Origin: Podarcis raffonei
Taxonomy: Eukaryota > Chordata > Lepidosauria > Squamata > Lacertidae
Assembly: GCF_027172205.1 (NCBI RefSeq)
Contig: NC_070614.1
Location: 46,688,001 to 46,752,000 of the forward strand
DNA length: 64,000 nt
Reading direction: 5' to 3'
This document shows positions 10,904 through 21,955 of this stretch, in pieces; positions within the stretch are counted from its first letter, which is position 1, and every line of letters starts with the position of its first letter. The notes below the pieces were generated by a model. The model was not told the origin of the DNA. It did no database searches and was given only the letters and a program-made list of their open reading frames with translations. The position numbers and the translations under genes were made by a program.

Positions 10904-13900
10904 TGGAAATTACCATCAAATAATCCTCAGATGTGTCTTGGAGGACATCCCAAATGTCCATGTATAAGAAGGACCCTGGGTTCCCATCCAGGAGAAGGAC
11001 AACTCTGATCCTAAACCCCCATTGCCTTGCAGGATATCTTCAGGAGAAGAAAATACTAAGGAGAAAACACCACACAAACCCAGAGTGGAATCCCTAAAAT
11101 GGTTGGATGGCACCTTGTACATCATCTTCTGGCAACTTGTGCAGGCATCTGGTGCCAAACGTATCACTCTGCTTTCCTTTGGACCATATCAGTGAGGCTG
11201 AGAAGGGGGTCTTGTCATCTGGGCAGTCCAGGACCTCCATACACACTGCCTAAACGTGCGCTCCATGAAGGTCACTTCGGTGCTGCTAACACAGTGATAG
11301 ATGGATGCAAGCAGCAAGCTTATATAGAACTAGACTGCCTAGGGATGTTGGGTGGTGGGTGGGTGGGAATGGCATTTCTGTAGTGGAAGTTTATTATTAT
11401 TATAAAAAAAACAAACCTAACTATGTACCACCAGTTAAAAGTCATTTAAACTGAGGATGCTCAAAATAGCAGTAGAACTTCTAAAATTGATGCAATGTGA
11501 TTCATTTTAATTAAATCTCAAAAGGAGTTTTAGAAAGAAGGGAAAGAATGAACAAATGAACTCATGAAGGAAGGCTTCCTTGGAAGTACCAACAGTATAT
11601 ATCAAGCAAAATTGTAGATTTATTGGACTTTCAAAGATGCAGCAGCTCAAGATGTTATTGTTTTCATATTTAGACAGCAGACTTTTTGACTAGGGAAAAA
11701 TAGAAGAGAAAGAAAGAAAGGAAGGAAGGAAGGAAGGAAGGAAGGAAGGAAGGAAGAGAAAGACTGTTAACCAAATAATTAAGAACATTTAAAGCAAATA
11801 TGCTGCTTATGGATACCTTATGGTTTGCTTTGAAAATTCAGGATATAAATTTAATAAATACACAAATAATAAATACCCACTTACATAATTTACAAAACCT
11901 TAAAACAGTGGTGGTGAATGCTTTACAACCATATTTGATGTTTATGGTCTGTAGACCAACTAAAGTGACAACTTCTGTCATCCCTGGCTATTGGTAATGC
12001 TGGGTGGTGGAGAGTAACCTGAGTCCAGGTTACTTGCTAAAAACACTTGTAGACACAAGGGAAGTAAAAAGACATTTTCAGCAATTAAGGGGATATTTGG
12101 GGTTAAGGCCATGACATTAAATTTACACCAAAGTTTTGAAGTTCTCTGACACTTTTCGTGTTAGTGAAATATTCACATGATCTGCATACACTGAAAATAT
12201 CACCACTTACTGTTAGGTGGATAATTACCCACTTATTTCAATAATGGGAAGTTCCTCATGATTTTGAATTAGGAGAAGAAATGTGCTGCAAAAGAAGGAA
12301 AAATACAATGCAACCAGCCATTAACGAATAAATAAATGGAAAAAGAATTGATAACCAAAACACTAAAAGGCAACCTTCAGCAAATTTCAAACGGGCTTCC
12401 ACACTGAAATTTTGTAAAATTAGCCACACTTAAATAATAGGGATTCCACTCACCCCTAAGTGTTTTTGCTGTACATCTTCCATTCTCTGTTTTTAGAGAC
12501 ATTTTGGATGGGGATAAATGATTCAAATGCAGGTTTTTCCTAAAATGTTTGAATGTTACAGTTTGTACAGTCAGTTTGTAACAAGCTGTCCTTCTTGACA
12601 GCTTATCCAGAATATACATTCTCTCCTATCAAGGACAGCTTTGGTTGGGGGTTATTTGCTCACTTTTGTCTTCCAAGCAATTGATTGTTCCATTTGTCCA
12701 CTTTCTAACAAGAAGCACTTGTCCAAATCTCTGAACATGGGACTTAAAATACATTTTATTAAGTATGTCTTGGAACACAGGAGTCTTCATGTTTCTCAAG
12801 GGACATGGCAAACTTCCAATAATGCAGGGTTCTCCAATGGCTATTAACAAGATTCATTAACAGGTAGAAAGTTTTCTGCAGATTAAACTTTACAAACTCA
12901 CATGAGAAAGGCAGATGGGAAGGTGGCTTACTCATCTGCCGAATACCCATTTGGGGAATTTCAAGACTTCCTTAATAAAGGCTAACTAATACTTTAGAAT
13001 AGCTTTCCCAGATCTGGTCCCCTTGGCTATGTCTCCCATTATCCCTGATCATCAGCCATGCTGACTGGGGCTGTTGAAATTTGTAGTGCAAAACATATGG
13101 AAAGCACCTGTTTGTTGAGTGAGATGATTTAGATGAAGAAAGAACAAACAATAGAAAAATAATTACCCATGGTAATTTCCACCTGGATAAAATAGAAGAC
13201 TTATGGAAGCAGTGTTCGGTCAGAAATAGCTGCAGTGAATTTGTGTCCAGATTTTCACTTTTTGAAATATGGCAACCCTAAATAAAGGGGGCATTTTAGG
13301 GGCATGGTGGGACCAGAGATAAAGGGAGCTTTTCCACCAATGCTATTTCCATCCCCCAGCCCCTGAGTTAATTAGTAGCAATAAGGTTTAGTTTTCAGAG
13401 CTGTTGTTTCTTTTTATAAAAATAATCCATAGGTCATGACTAAATAAAAGTGTCACTTTCGTGATTTAATAAGGATCTTTCAACAAATTATGTTGTCCCA
13501 TAATTCTATCCAACAACAAACAACAACTGAAGAATTTGGGTCGCACAAACACACATATTCTTTAATCAGTTTACATACATTTGCACTGCACTGTTCAAGT
13601 CTAAAAGGTTTTCCAGATCATGCAAAAATATAAAAACTGATTTAAAATAAATGACATCACTTTAGAGCATGAAACAATAGAAGATGAGTAACTCTCAGTG
13701 TTAAAATTACTTGAAGACTTCACTTGGTAACGTGAACCAAACATCAGAATATTGGTGTGGGACTGAAATTCTAAGGAGATGTTGATTGATGTTTTAAGTG
13801 TTTGTTTGTTTGTTTAGGGCAGCCTTCTTCTTGCCCTAGTGAGCAACCTGGCTGCTAAATTCTGTACCAGCTGAAGTTTCTGAGCTGTCTTCAGAGGCAG

Positions 13901-14444
13901 TTGCGCATATAATGTATAGCAGTAATGTAACCTAGAGGGTTCCAGAGCAGACAACAGAAGTTAGGCTGGGCCACCAGCTGAAGCTGATAGAAGGCACTCT
14001 GAGCCACTGAGGCTACCTGAGTTTCAAGCAACAGCAATGGATCCAGGAGTACAGCCAAGCAGAATGCTAGTTCTGCTTAGAGTACACCCACTGAAGTTAA
14101 TGAATCTAAGTTAGTCATGTTCATTAACCTTAATGGGTCTCCTCTTAGTAGAACTAGCCTTGGTTCCAACCCAATAATAACAACGACACAATAGCACTAA
14201 TAGCAATAATAACAATAGACACAATTGGCAATCATAGTTAGTAATAACTGTAATATGGCTGGCATTAGTGAAAGATCTATACTGCAGCAAATTCTATTAT
14301 AATATTACCATTATTGTGCATTATATTTTTGAACATACCCTACAGTGTGCCTTTAACACTAAGCTAAGATTTTCTTTGTCTCAATCTTCAGGATTCTCAC
14401 AAGACAACTTTTACCAGCCAGTTTTTTGAAGCACATTTTAAAAA
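10904..14444. other. Intergenic, OR upstream flank and repeats
   Basis: No gene seen. (GGAA)n tract at 11705-11757. Block 12616-12955 is similar in order and wording to 16690-17060 upstream of the next OR (CTTCCAAGCAA, TTTGTCCAC, later ATACCCATTTGG versus ATATCCATATTTGG), indicating that OR and upstream flank duplicated together. A decayed hAT-MITE-like palindrome lies at about 12996-13110. An old LINE-like fragment lies at about 13815-13960 (AACCTGGCTGCTAAATTCTG). Confidence 0.5.
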
Positions 14445-15392
14445 TCATTTTTTGAGGGCTGCACTCTTTTTATGGATAGCACTTCTGACAGCAGCTTTCA
14501 CGTCTGCATTCCTTATTGTATATATGAAAGGATTTAGCATTGGAATGAGGACAGTGTTCAAAACTGCTACTACTCTGCTCAGGCGAGATTGGGCAAGGAC
14601 ATTGGACCTGACATAAATGAAGATCAAGGCTCCATACAGTATAGAAACAACAATCAGGTGAGATGTACAGGTGGAGAATGCCTTCTTGCGACCCCTGACT
14701 GAAGGTATCCGAAGGATAGAGGAAATGATGAAGATGTAGGACACTGTGTTGAAGATCAAGGTCATGATGACAAACACAATGGAACTGATAAATCCCAGTA
14801 ACTGACTGACGCTGGTGTCAGAACAGGCTAGTTTTAACAATGGGCCAAAATCACAGTAGAAGTGGTCAATGATATTGGACTTACAGTAAGGCAACGTCCA
14901 CATAATAGCACACTGAAGAAACATAATGATGAATGATCCATACCAGGTAGCCAAGGACATCTGAATACAAACATTCTTGGTCATAATCATGGGGTACTGA
15001 AGAGGCTTGCATATGGCCAAATAGCGGTCAAAGGACATCACAGTGAGGATTAAAAGCTCTGTACCGCCAAAAATAAAATGGAACAGATTCTGAGTCATGC
15101 AGCAATAGAAACAAATCGTGGTTTGTGCTTTTATTAGTGTTTGTAGTAACTTAGGGACAACTGTTGTGGAGTAGCAGATCTCCAGAAAAGCAAGATTGCT
15201 CAGGAATTTGTACATCGGTGTCTGAAGCTTTTGTTCAATGACTACAATGATGGGGATGAACCCATTTCCTAGGATAGTTATAATGTACATACATAAACCT
15301 ACTACAAAGAAGATACTATGTAGCTCATGGAAGAAAGGAATTCCCAGTAGAATAAATTCATCTACCGTTGAGGTATTTGATATGGTCATCAC
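14445..15392 (-). CDS. Olfactory receptor, intact, 315 aa
   Basis: Starts MMTISNTSTVDEF with an NTS sequon at 6-8. TM1 has GNGFIP, IC1 has TPMYKFLSN (unusual K in place of Y/F), then MSFDRYLAICKPLQY, FYCDFGPLLKLACSDT in EC2, [24 protein letters not shown] and [12 protein letters not shown]; the basic tail ends AIHKKSAALKK. The length is normal and no break is seen. It is the nearest paralogue of the 10.0-kb gene and the 5.3-kb pseudogene. The spacer to the next OR upstream carries the duplicated flank described at 16.7-17.1 kb. Confidence 0.96.
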   Translation of the reverse strand: MMTISNTSTVDEFILLGIPFFHELHSIFFVVGLCMYIITILGNGFIPIIVVIEQKLQTPMYKFLSNLAFLEICYSTTVVPKLLQTLIKAQTTICFYCCMTQNLFHFIFGGTELLILTVMSFDRYLAICKPLQYPMIMTKNVCIQMSLATWYGSFIIMFLQCAIMWTLPYCKSNIIDHFYCDFGPLLKLACSDTSVSQLLGFISSIVFVIMTLIFNTVSYIFIISSILRIPSVRGRKKAFSTCTSHLIVVSILYGALIFIYVRSNVLAQSRLSRVVAVLNTVLIPMLNPFIYTIRNADVKAAVRSAIHKKSAALKK

Positions 15393-15761
15393 AGCAGAAC
15401 TACTCCAATAATCCTCTGAGGTGGTTCAAAGTATGTCCAAAACTTCACACACACACACATAATGATTTTTTCCAGATTGACAGAATTAAACTGGCCTAGG
15501 CTGCAAAAGAAGACAAATGGAAAGCCACGTGAAGAGTCAAAAATAGTAAACTATGGAGAAAATAGCAATTCATCCTGAACATAATAGGCAGAAACACTGA
15601 AGAAAAATAAACTTACCATCAATGAAGATAGATCCTTATGGAATTTTGTTTTAAAGTTCTGTCATCACTTTTACGCCATCAGCTAAGAAATCCTCTATCA
15701 TTTTTCCTGGTTATTCAACGATAGCTCATGGTAGCTCCTTTTTCATGGTGTTGGAAGTCTT
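15393..15761. other. OR upstream spacer
   Basis: Short (CA)n at about 15450. The AATAATCCTCTGAGG stretch just above the OR start matches AATAATCCTCAGATG above the 10.0-kb gene and probably marks a shared 5' noncoding region. No gene. Confidence 0.4.
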
Positions 15762-16312
15762 GGCAGGTCTTTCCCTACAATCCCCAACAAAAATGCCTCG
15801 GGTTTTTTAGCAAATGTTAAAAACAAAAGTTGAAAAACATCTTCATGTATGCGACAACGGCCGCGAGAGTTCTGGTAGCTCAAGGATGGAAGACTGAAGA
15901 AACTCCGATTAAAGAATCATGGCAAGAAAAATTGATGGACTATGCAGAACTGGCAAAACTGACACATAAACTACGAAATAAGGATAACTGTGACTTTAAG
16001 GATGAATGGGAACCTTTCACAAAGTATTTGAAGATGCAACAAAGCGAACTGGACTCCTTGGCAGGTTTTGAATAAACATTCCCATTTTTTTTACTGATAA
16101 TAATAAGCTAAACAGTTGGAGGATCTATACAACTCTGTAACATGCAGAAAATAGCATTATTGGAGAAACCAAAGACTGGAACTGAGGGAAGTCAGGGGGT
16201 GGGGTGGGGGTGGGTTTTATGGGGGGGAGGAAAAATGGGGGGGAAATAAGGATATGTTTTTGGAAAATATGTTTTGTTATAATTTTGAATAAAATTTATT
16301 TTTTTAAAAAAG
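15762..16312 (+). mobile_element. L1 LINE 3' end, 5'-truncated
   Basis: The frame 15830-16075 shows TAARVLVAQGWK, ESWQEKLMDYAELAKLT and DEWEPFTKYL, the C-terminal tail typical of L1 ORF2. It is followed by a G-rich 3' UTR, AATAAAA and poly(A). A short candidate target-site duplication GGAAGTCTT lies at about 15752 and 16313. The RT core is absent, so this is a dead 5'-truncated copy. Confidence 0.8.
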
Positions 16313-17299
16313 GAAGTCTTTAGTAGTGCATAACACTTTATGAATAACCAGGACAGTATATGCAATATATTAGAAATGTCACTACTCTACTTATTTTTAA
16401 AAGATTTATTACATGTCTACTCCAATTGTGGGAAAGAATGTCTCATGATTCTGGAGATGAAAGCAATTGAGAGATACAAAATAAAGGAAAGTCTTCAACA
16501 CATTCAACAGGCTGAAACTCTGTAAGAATAACACCCGCTGCAATGCCTCTTGGCTTTTTTAGACCCCATCTTGCACCTATTTTCACCATCACATGACAAA
16601 GTTGTGTTCTACATGAATGCTTCAACTTGATTAAATTGCTATGATAACACAATGCTTATCCTTACTACAGTTCCACAGGAATAGAGAATCTTCATTAGAA
16701 AGGACGGCTTTTGAGCAGGTCATTTATTTTCTTTGATCTTCCAAGCAACCAATTTGTCCACGTGCCAAGCATTTCTCATGAGAGGCTATTTCGTCAAGTT
16801 TCTCAACATAATATAACACATGGTTTTGTTGGATATGCATGATTTCTCATGAGAATGATGTCCAAGAGGGAAGGGTTGTCTCATGAGTATTCTCAATATT
16901 GATGAATCTAGATCAAACTAGAGTTATGTAGAGTTTTCTCTAGATAAAATATGTCAGGCAGAAGCCTGGTGAAGTTGGACTGTGTGTGCATGTGTGCATT
17001 TCTGTATTCTTCAGATGGGCAAATATCCATATTTGGAATCTCAGCTGGCTTAACAAGCAACCATCTACAGTTTGACATAATATTCAGAATGCCCAAAATG
17101 TGAAGTTGGTCATGTTGGTTCATAAGAGTGTGTGGAGGCGGAGAGAGTCCACAGCTGGTCACTATCTTTAGTAGATACAAGCAAAATGTCACCAAGCTGT
17201 GAGAAGCGTTTGAGATCTCAACATATTTTCATCAGACAAGATGTTGCGTGTTCAGACCTTTAAACCTCCCCATTAAATAAATTCAGACAAGACTCAAAT
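16313..17299. other. Intergenic, duplicated OR flank
   Basis: Holds the 16690-17060 block, homologous to 12616-12955, including ATTTCTCATGAG at about 16769, which is also found at about 7450. No gene. Confidence 0.45.
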
Positions 17300-18092
17300 T
17301 TTGGTTTGGTTTTTGGCAGAATTTAGGCCATAACTTTATTGATTACAGCAAGTGAGTGGTTGCATAGGCTCTGGTTCGACTAGCTCTCTGCACCATTGCA
17401 GATAGCGCTGACCCAGGGCACCAGCATAGGTGAGTCTAGGGTGAAAACCCGGATAGGCGGAAAGCCGGGAACAGGCTATGTCCACCACCCAGATATCCGC
17501 CTGGACTCCGGCACAGGCACAACCCCCTCACAGGGTTGACCAAACCACTGAGTCCCTGGATTCCTTTAATGAAATACCCTTCACATAGGGATGGTGGGAG
17601 CGTTCCCCCATCCCTATCACCTGAACCAGAGCCTTTCCACAACCTTACAAGCTGTGACGATTTGCTACGTGGCAGGTGAAACACAAATGGCACCAGCCAA
17701 TCAGCCAAGTGGGGAAATTCCTGCAGTGCCCCTGTCCCAACGATAGACGACAGACGACGGCATAACAAGGCCAAGCACACAGCCATGGAAAATAGGGAGA
17801 GGTGGGCGGGTGTTCTGATGCACGCACCGAAAGAGGAAGCTCTGGGTCATGTGCATAGGTATATATATATAGGTCCCTTGATCCGTTTTGGCTGCCTCCC
17901 ATTGGCCTGATCAAACCCTGCATCAAGGGACCTACCAATCGGGTGTTGTGGCTATCCAATCGTACCCACCCACAACACAGGGTTTGGTTGCCAGGCCTCA
18001 CTGCAACACGTGCCCTTTTTAAGGGAGGACCCGATTTACACAAAGTGTCTGTTAGGGGAATTAAAAGAAATGTGGCTCTGCCCCACCACACT
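17300..18092 (-). mobile_element. Probable solo LTR, family unassigned
   Basis: Read on the minus strand this block starts near TGTGGTGGGGCAGAG, has a CCAAT box (GGCCAATGGG), then a TATATATATA box (about 17863-17874), and close to its far end AATAAAG. This is the U3-R order of an LTR. No internal coding region flanks it, and no clear target-site duplication was found. Edges are approximate. Moderately diverged, age not estimated. Confidence 0.45.
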
Positions 18093-19347
18093 GACTGCTA
18101 CTGATAACCCCAGTCTGAAACCCTGGAGAGCTGCAGCCAGTGTAGACAATACTGATCTCAATAGACCTGTGGTCTGACTCATTATAATGCATCTTCCAAC
18201 ATCCCTATCAAGTGTTTGATGGTTTAATAAGGGCCATTAGACAAATCATGAATACTGCCTTTTTCAGCTGATCCTTTCCCTCCCTCTTTTCGGCAAGACT
18301 GTATGCCTGTTAAATATTCGATCATATGAAATTCACCCTAGTGCACAACTTACAGAGGTCGGCTATATAAACATCAGAACAAGACTGCATCAGTTGTGTG
18401 TGTGTGGTTTTTCTTGTCTAAGATCTGGAAACACAGAATGATCCAAGGAAACCATTGTTCTCAGAAGTGTATATGGACAACATAAGGCCACACTTGGGCA
18501 AAACTAAACATTTCATTCGTTTAAATAGGAGGAATTCAACAAGGGGTTTAACTTCCCCATTTGCAAAAATCAATCAATCAATTTCCTATTTTTGCAATCC
18601 TAGTTTTGTACACATTATCACTTACTTCTTGTTCACATTGTACTTAAGTCAGGTCTGTTCATCTGAAACAGCTGTTGTGCATGCTTAGGTGAGCATCTAT
18701 GTGCAGAAGGCAGTTTCGTGAATAGGAGTTCCAGCATGGGAGTGTGTGTGTGTGTGTGTGTGTGTGGCAAAGACAGGGAAACCAAACAGGCAATGCATGT
18801 TGGGTGAAGATATCTTCACTCCATCTTGGATGTGTACATGAAAATGCAGCTTGAAAGAGACCTCGCTGCATTTTAAGCCTCTAATGTGTATATACTGAAT
18901 ACAGAGGGTCTTAGAGTACACAAAGAACAGCCACAGTGGCTTGCAGTAGTAACTGACAATTCCAATAGCAAAGCCACAAGTTTGAAGGAATTAAATGGTA
19001 TTCACTAAATGACATGTACACAAAGGTGCAAATCATTCCACAAATGAAAGGAAACTGCTTGGCATTTGTGCATGATGTAAAAAACTAACCTTAATAAACA
19101 ATTAACAACAACAACACACTGCCATTTTGAAAATTCACTGCAGCTCTAACCATGCCTACTCAGATGTTATTCACATGGAATGGAGTGAGGCTTGCTCCCA
19201 GGTAAATGGGGTTGGGATTGCAGCTTCAATATTATATGTGCCCCAAATACATTATCCAAAAAATATTTCTCAGAATCCTCCTCTAAAAAGGTAACCCACA
19301 GCTCACCTTCTCTTTCACTGGAGAAGTTAGTAGTAGCACAAAGTAAG
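18093..19347. other. Intergenic with (GT)n
   Basis: Unassigned repeat fragment at 18110-18185 (matches 3488-3560). (GT)n at 18741-18767. Nothing else recognised. Confidence 0.4.
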
Positions 19348-19790
19348 TTAAAAGGTAAAGGAACCCTGGACAGTTAAGTTCAGTCAAAGGCGACTATGGG
19401 ATGGGGTGCTCATCTTGTTTTCAGGCCGAGGGAGCTGGTGTTCGTAGTAGTACTATTTTTTAATTGAACTTATATACTGCCCTATACTCAGAAGGTCTCA
19501 GGGTGGTTCACAGAGCAAAATCAACATAAAAACCACCATATATATAATCAATATGAAAACAACAACCCAATAACCCCTCAACAAAAAAACCAAACAAACA
19601 CATTTTAAAAGGGCATAGTCTGTCAGTCGGATCAACCAAAGGCTGATGAAAAAAGGAACATATTTGCCTGGCGCCTAAAGGTGTATAATGAAGATTCCAT
19701 GTGAACTTCCCTGGGGAAAGTATTCCATAGATGGGGGGCCACTACAGAGAAGGCCCCCCGTTCTTGTGCTACTAGTAGCAATAGGTAGGA
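19348..19790. repeat. Truncated Sauria SINE tail plus LINE 3'-end fragment
   Basis: 19348-19443 is the 3' part of a Sauria-type SINE on the minus strand (AAAGGTAAAGGAACCCTGGA, CAGTCAAAGGCGACTATGGG). 19452-19790 is an old LINE-tail repeat (TATACTGCCCTATACTCAG, AGGTCTCAGGGTGGTTCACA). Confidence 0.6.
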
Positions 19791-19804
19791 AACATCACAC
19801 TTGC

Positions 19805-19983
19805 AATTTTAAACACATTTTTTCAAGAACTTCTTTAAGGAACTCTGTCTTCTTCAATATCACACTCCTGGGAGCCTCTTTCACTTCCATGTTCAGCATT
19901 GGCATGAGGGCAATGTTTAAGACTGCCACTATCCAGCTTACTCAGGACAAGGGATGAACATTGGGTCTCACATACATGAAGAG

Positions 19984-19985
<2 letters not shown>
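19805..19985 (-). pseudogene. Olfactory receptor relic, C-terminal fragment
   Basis: Minus-strand reading gives [12 protein letters not shown], then VAVLNIALMPMLN, MEVKEAPRSV and a decayed tail. This is the TM6-TM7-tail part of an OR of the 5-15 kb family. The PFIYTIRN core of TM7 is deleted and a stop interrupts the loop. Everything upstream of TM6 is missing; the break coincides with a CT/CA microsatellite. Confidence 0.85.

Positions 19986-19989
<4 letters not shown>

Positions 19990-20052
<63 letters not shown>
19990..20052. repeat. (CT)n(CA)n microsatellite
   Basis: About 20 CT units run directly into about 12 CA units. It sits at the truncation point of the OR relic. Open frames here are artefacts. 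Confidence 0.95.
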
Positions 20053-20663
20053 TCCTGGCTATTTTTCCTAGGAATAGCTGTACTGGCAAATCAGTTCTAT
20101 AACATACTATATTTGATGGAAACCAGCTCTTTACCCTAACCTGCTTAATCTGAATTGCTAAAAACTAGGCCAAACAAGAATTTGAGGGCTTCTGGAGTAT
20201 TTTGATGTGTCTGTAGCAAAAGGGTGTTCTAGAGATGTGGAGCTGACAATGCAAAACCTTGCATTATATTGATTGCGAGTCAAACAGATAGCTTACTAAA
20301 TGCTGGATGCTGCATATACAGCATATTTAAAGCACATGGCATCTCCCCTCAAAATCCTGAGAACTGTAGTTTGTTAAGGGTTCTGGGAATTATAGCTCTG
20401 TGAGGTGTAACACTTTAATGGAAGTCATGTGCTTTAAATGTATGGTAGTCCTGTATGATCTTAAATCCCATGGTATACTGTAACTCCCAAACTGTACAGT
20501 CCTATGCATGTCCAGTGAAATAAGTTCAATTGAGATCAGTTGTACATATTCCCAGGTAAATGTGTTTAAACTGATGCTCCAAAGGTGTTAACCTCCAAAG
20601 TCCAAAAGAGTATTCCCAGTCCTTAACTTCCTTACCTGGGAAGAAATGGCACACAAGCCTGAA
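20053..20663. other. Intergenic, nothing recognised
   Basis: Includes a weak palindromic stretch at about 20340-20460 that may be a decayed MITE. No gene. Confidence 0.35.
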
Positions 20664-21617
20664 TCAGGAAACCACCTCCTTAGAGCAAAATGTCCTGCTT
20701 AGGGCTTCCCTCAAAACTTCTTTGACCTTCTCATTCCTGAGGCTGTATATGAAAGGGTTCAAAAGAGGAGTCACCACTGTGGTCAGGATGGCAGCAACCT
20801 TATCAAAAGCCAGAGAGTAGCTTTGATTTGGACGGACATACATGAAGATGGAACTCCCATAAGCGATGGTGACCACAGTGATGTGAGAGGCGCAGGTGGA
20901 GAAGGCCTTTTGCCTCCCTTGGACAGATGGGATTTTCAGGATGGTGGAGATGATATAGCTGTAAGAGACCACAGTGAGCACCAATGAGCTGAGGACCACC
21001 AAGGAAGACAGAAGGAAGTTAAGGAGCTCAATGAAGTGAGTGTCCATGCAGGCTACTTCCAGCAGAGGTGCAATGTCGCAAAAGAAGTGGTTGATGTTGT
21101 GGCGGCAGTATGGAAGTCTGGAGACAACAACTGTAGGGCAAAGAACTGAGAGGAAAGCCCCTACCCAACAGCCCAGAACCAGAAGGAAGCACACATGTCC
21201 ATTCATAATGATGGTGTACCTTAATGGATGACATATGGCCACGTACCGATCAAAGGACATGACTGCTAAGAGGATAAACTCCACCGTTCCCAGGAAGAAA
21301 TAAAAATATGTCTGAGTGATGCAGCCTGTGAACAAAATGGTTTTCTTTTCAGCCAGGAGGCTGGACAGCATTTTGGGGGCAATCACGGTAGTGAATAGGA
21401 TGTCCAGAAAAGACAAATTACTGAGGAAGAAGTACATAGGAGTGTGGAGTCGCAGGTCAGTCCATATAATGGAGAGGATGACCACGTTTCCCATGAGGGT
21501 GATCAGGTATGTGAAAAGCAGGACCACAAAGGAGAAGATCTGAACCTCACGGTGGGCTGGGAAAGACAGGAAAACAAATTCCTTCACTGATGACTGGTTG
21601 TTGGTCTCTGGATCCAT
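20664..21617 (-). CDS. Olfactory receptor, intact, 317 aa
   Basis: I chose the start [10 protein letters not shown] at 21617, eight codons inside the longest frame, because it gives a normal N terminus with an NQS sequon. Landmarks are GNVVIL (TM1), [42 protein letters not shown] (EC2), [25 protein letters not shown] and [12 protein letters not shown]. It is complete but diverges clearly from the 5-15 kb family ([26 protein letters not shown]), so it belongs to a second subfamily with more canonical motifs. Confidence 0.96.
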   Translation of the reverse strand: MDPETNNQSSVKEFVFLSFPAHREVQIFSFVVLLFTYLITLMGNVVILSIIWTDLRLHTPMYFFLSNLSFLDILFTTVIAPKMLSSLLAEKKTILFTGCITQTYFYFFLGTVEFILLAVMSFDRYVAICHPLRYTIIMNGHVCFLLVLGCWVGAFLSVLCPTVVVSRLPYCRHNINHFFCDIAPLLEVACMDTHFIELLNFLLSSLVVLSSLVLTVVSYSYIISTILKIPSVQGRQKAFSTCASHITVVTIAYGSSIFMYVRPNQSYSLAFDKVAAILTTVVTPLLNPFIYSLRNEKVKEVLREALSRTFCSKEVVS

Positions 21618-21825
21618 TCTTTGCCCTCTGCAATGGAACATACTTTTTAAACAACAACAAACTGAAGCTGAGCTCTTGCTGCATCATCAGAACCACATGT
21701 TATTCTAGCAAATATATTTTAAGACCTTCATTTGATGAACACAGCTGATAAAGGTAGTTGCCCCCAGGAATGCTCATGCACAATTTTTTTTTTGTTAGTC
21801 TTCTAAGGCTGTTTAGCCTTTTCAT

Positions 21826-21955
21826 AGAATCATAGAAACATAGAGACGGAAAGGACTCTGGTGGTCATCTACTCCAAGCCCCTGTAATACAGGAATCCTG
21901 CTCACAGCCATTCCTGGATGGGCTCGAACCACCAACCTTCTGGTTAGCAGGTAGT
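21826..21955 (-). mobile_element. CR1-tailed tRNA SINE, decayed
   Basis: Begins with the CR1-type terminus TAGAATCATAGAAACATAG and a GGAAAGGACTCTGGTGG-like stretch. It ends with a tRNA-like head whose minus strand contains GGTTGGTGGTTCGAGCCC. Same composite architecture as the element at 33.5 kb. Confidence 0.65.
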
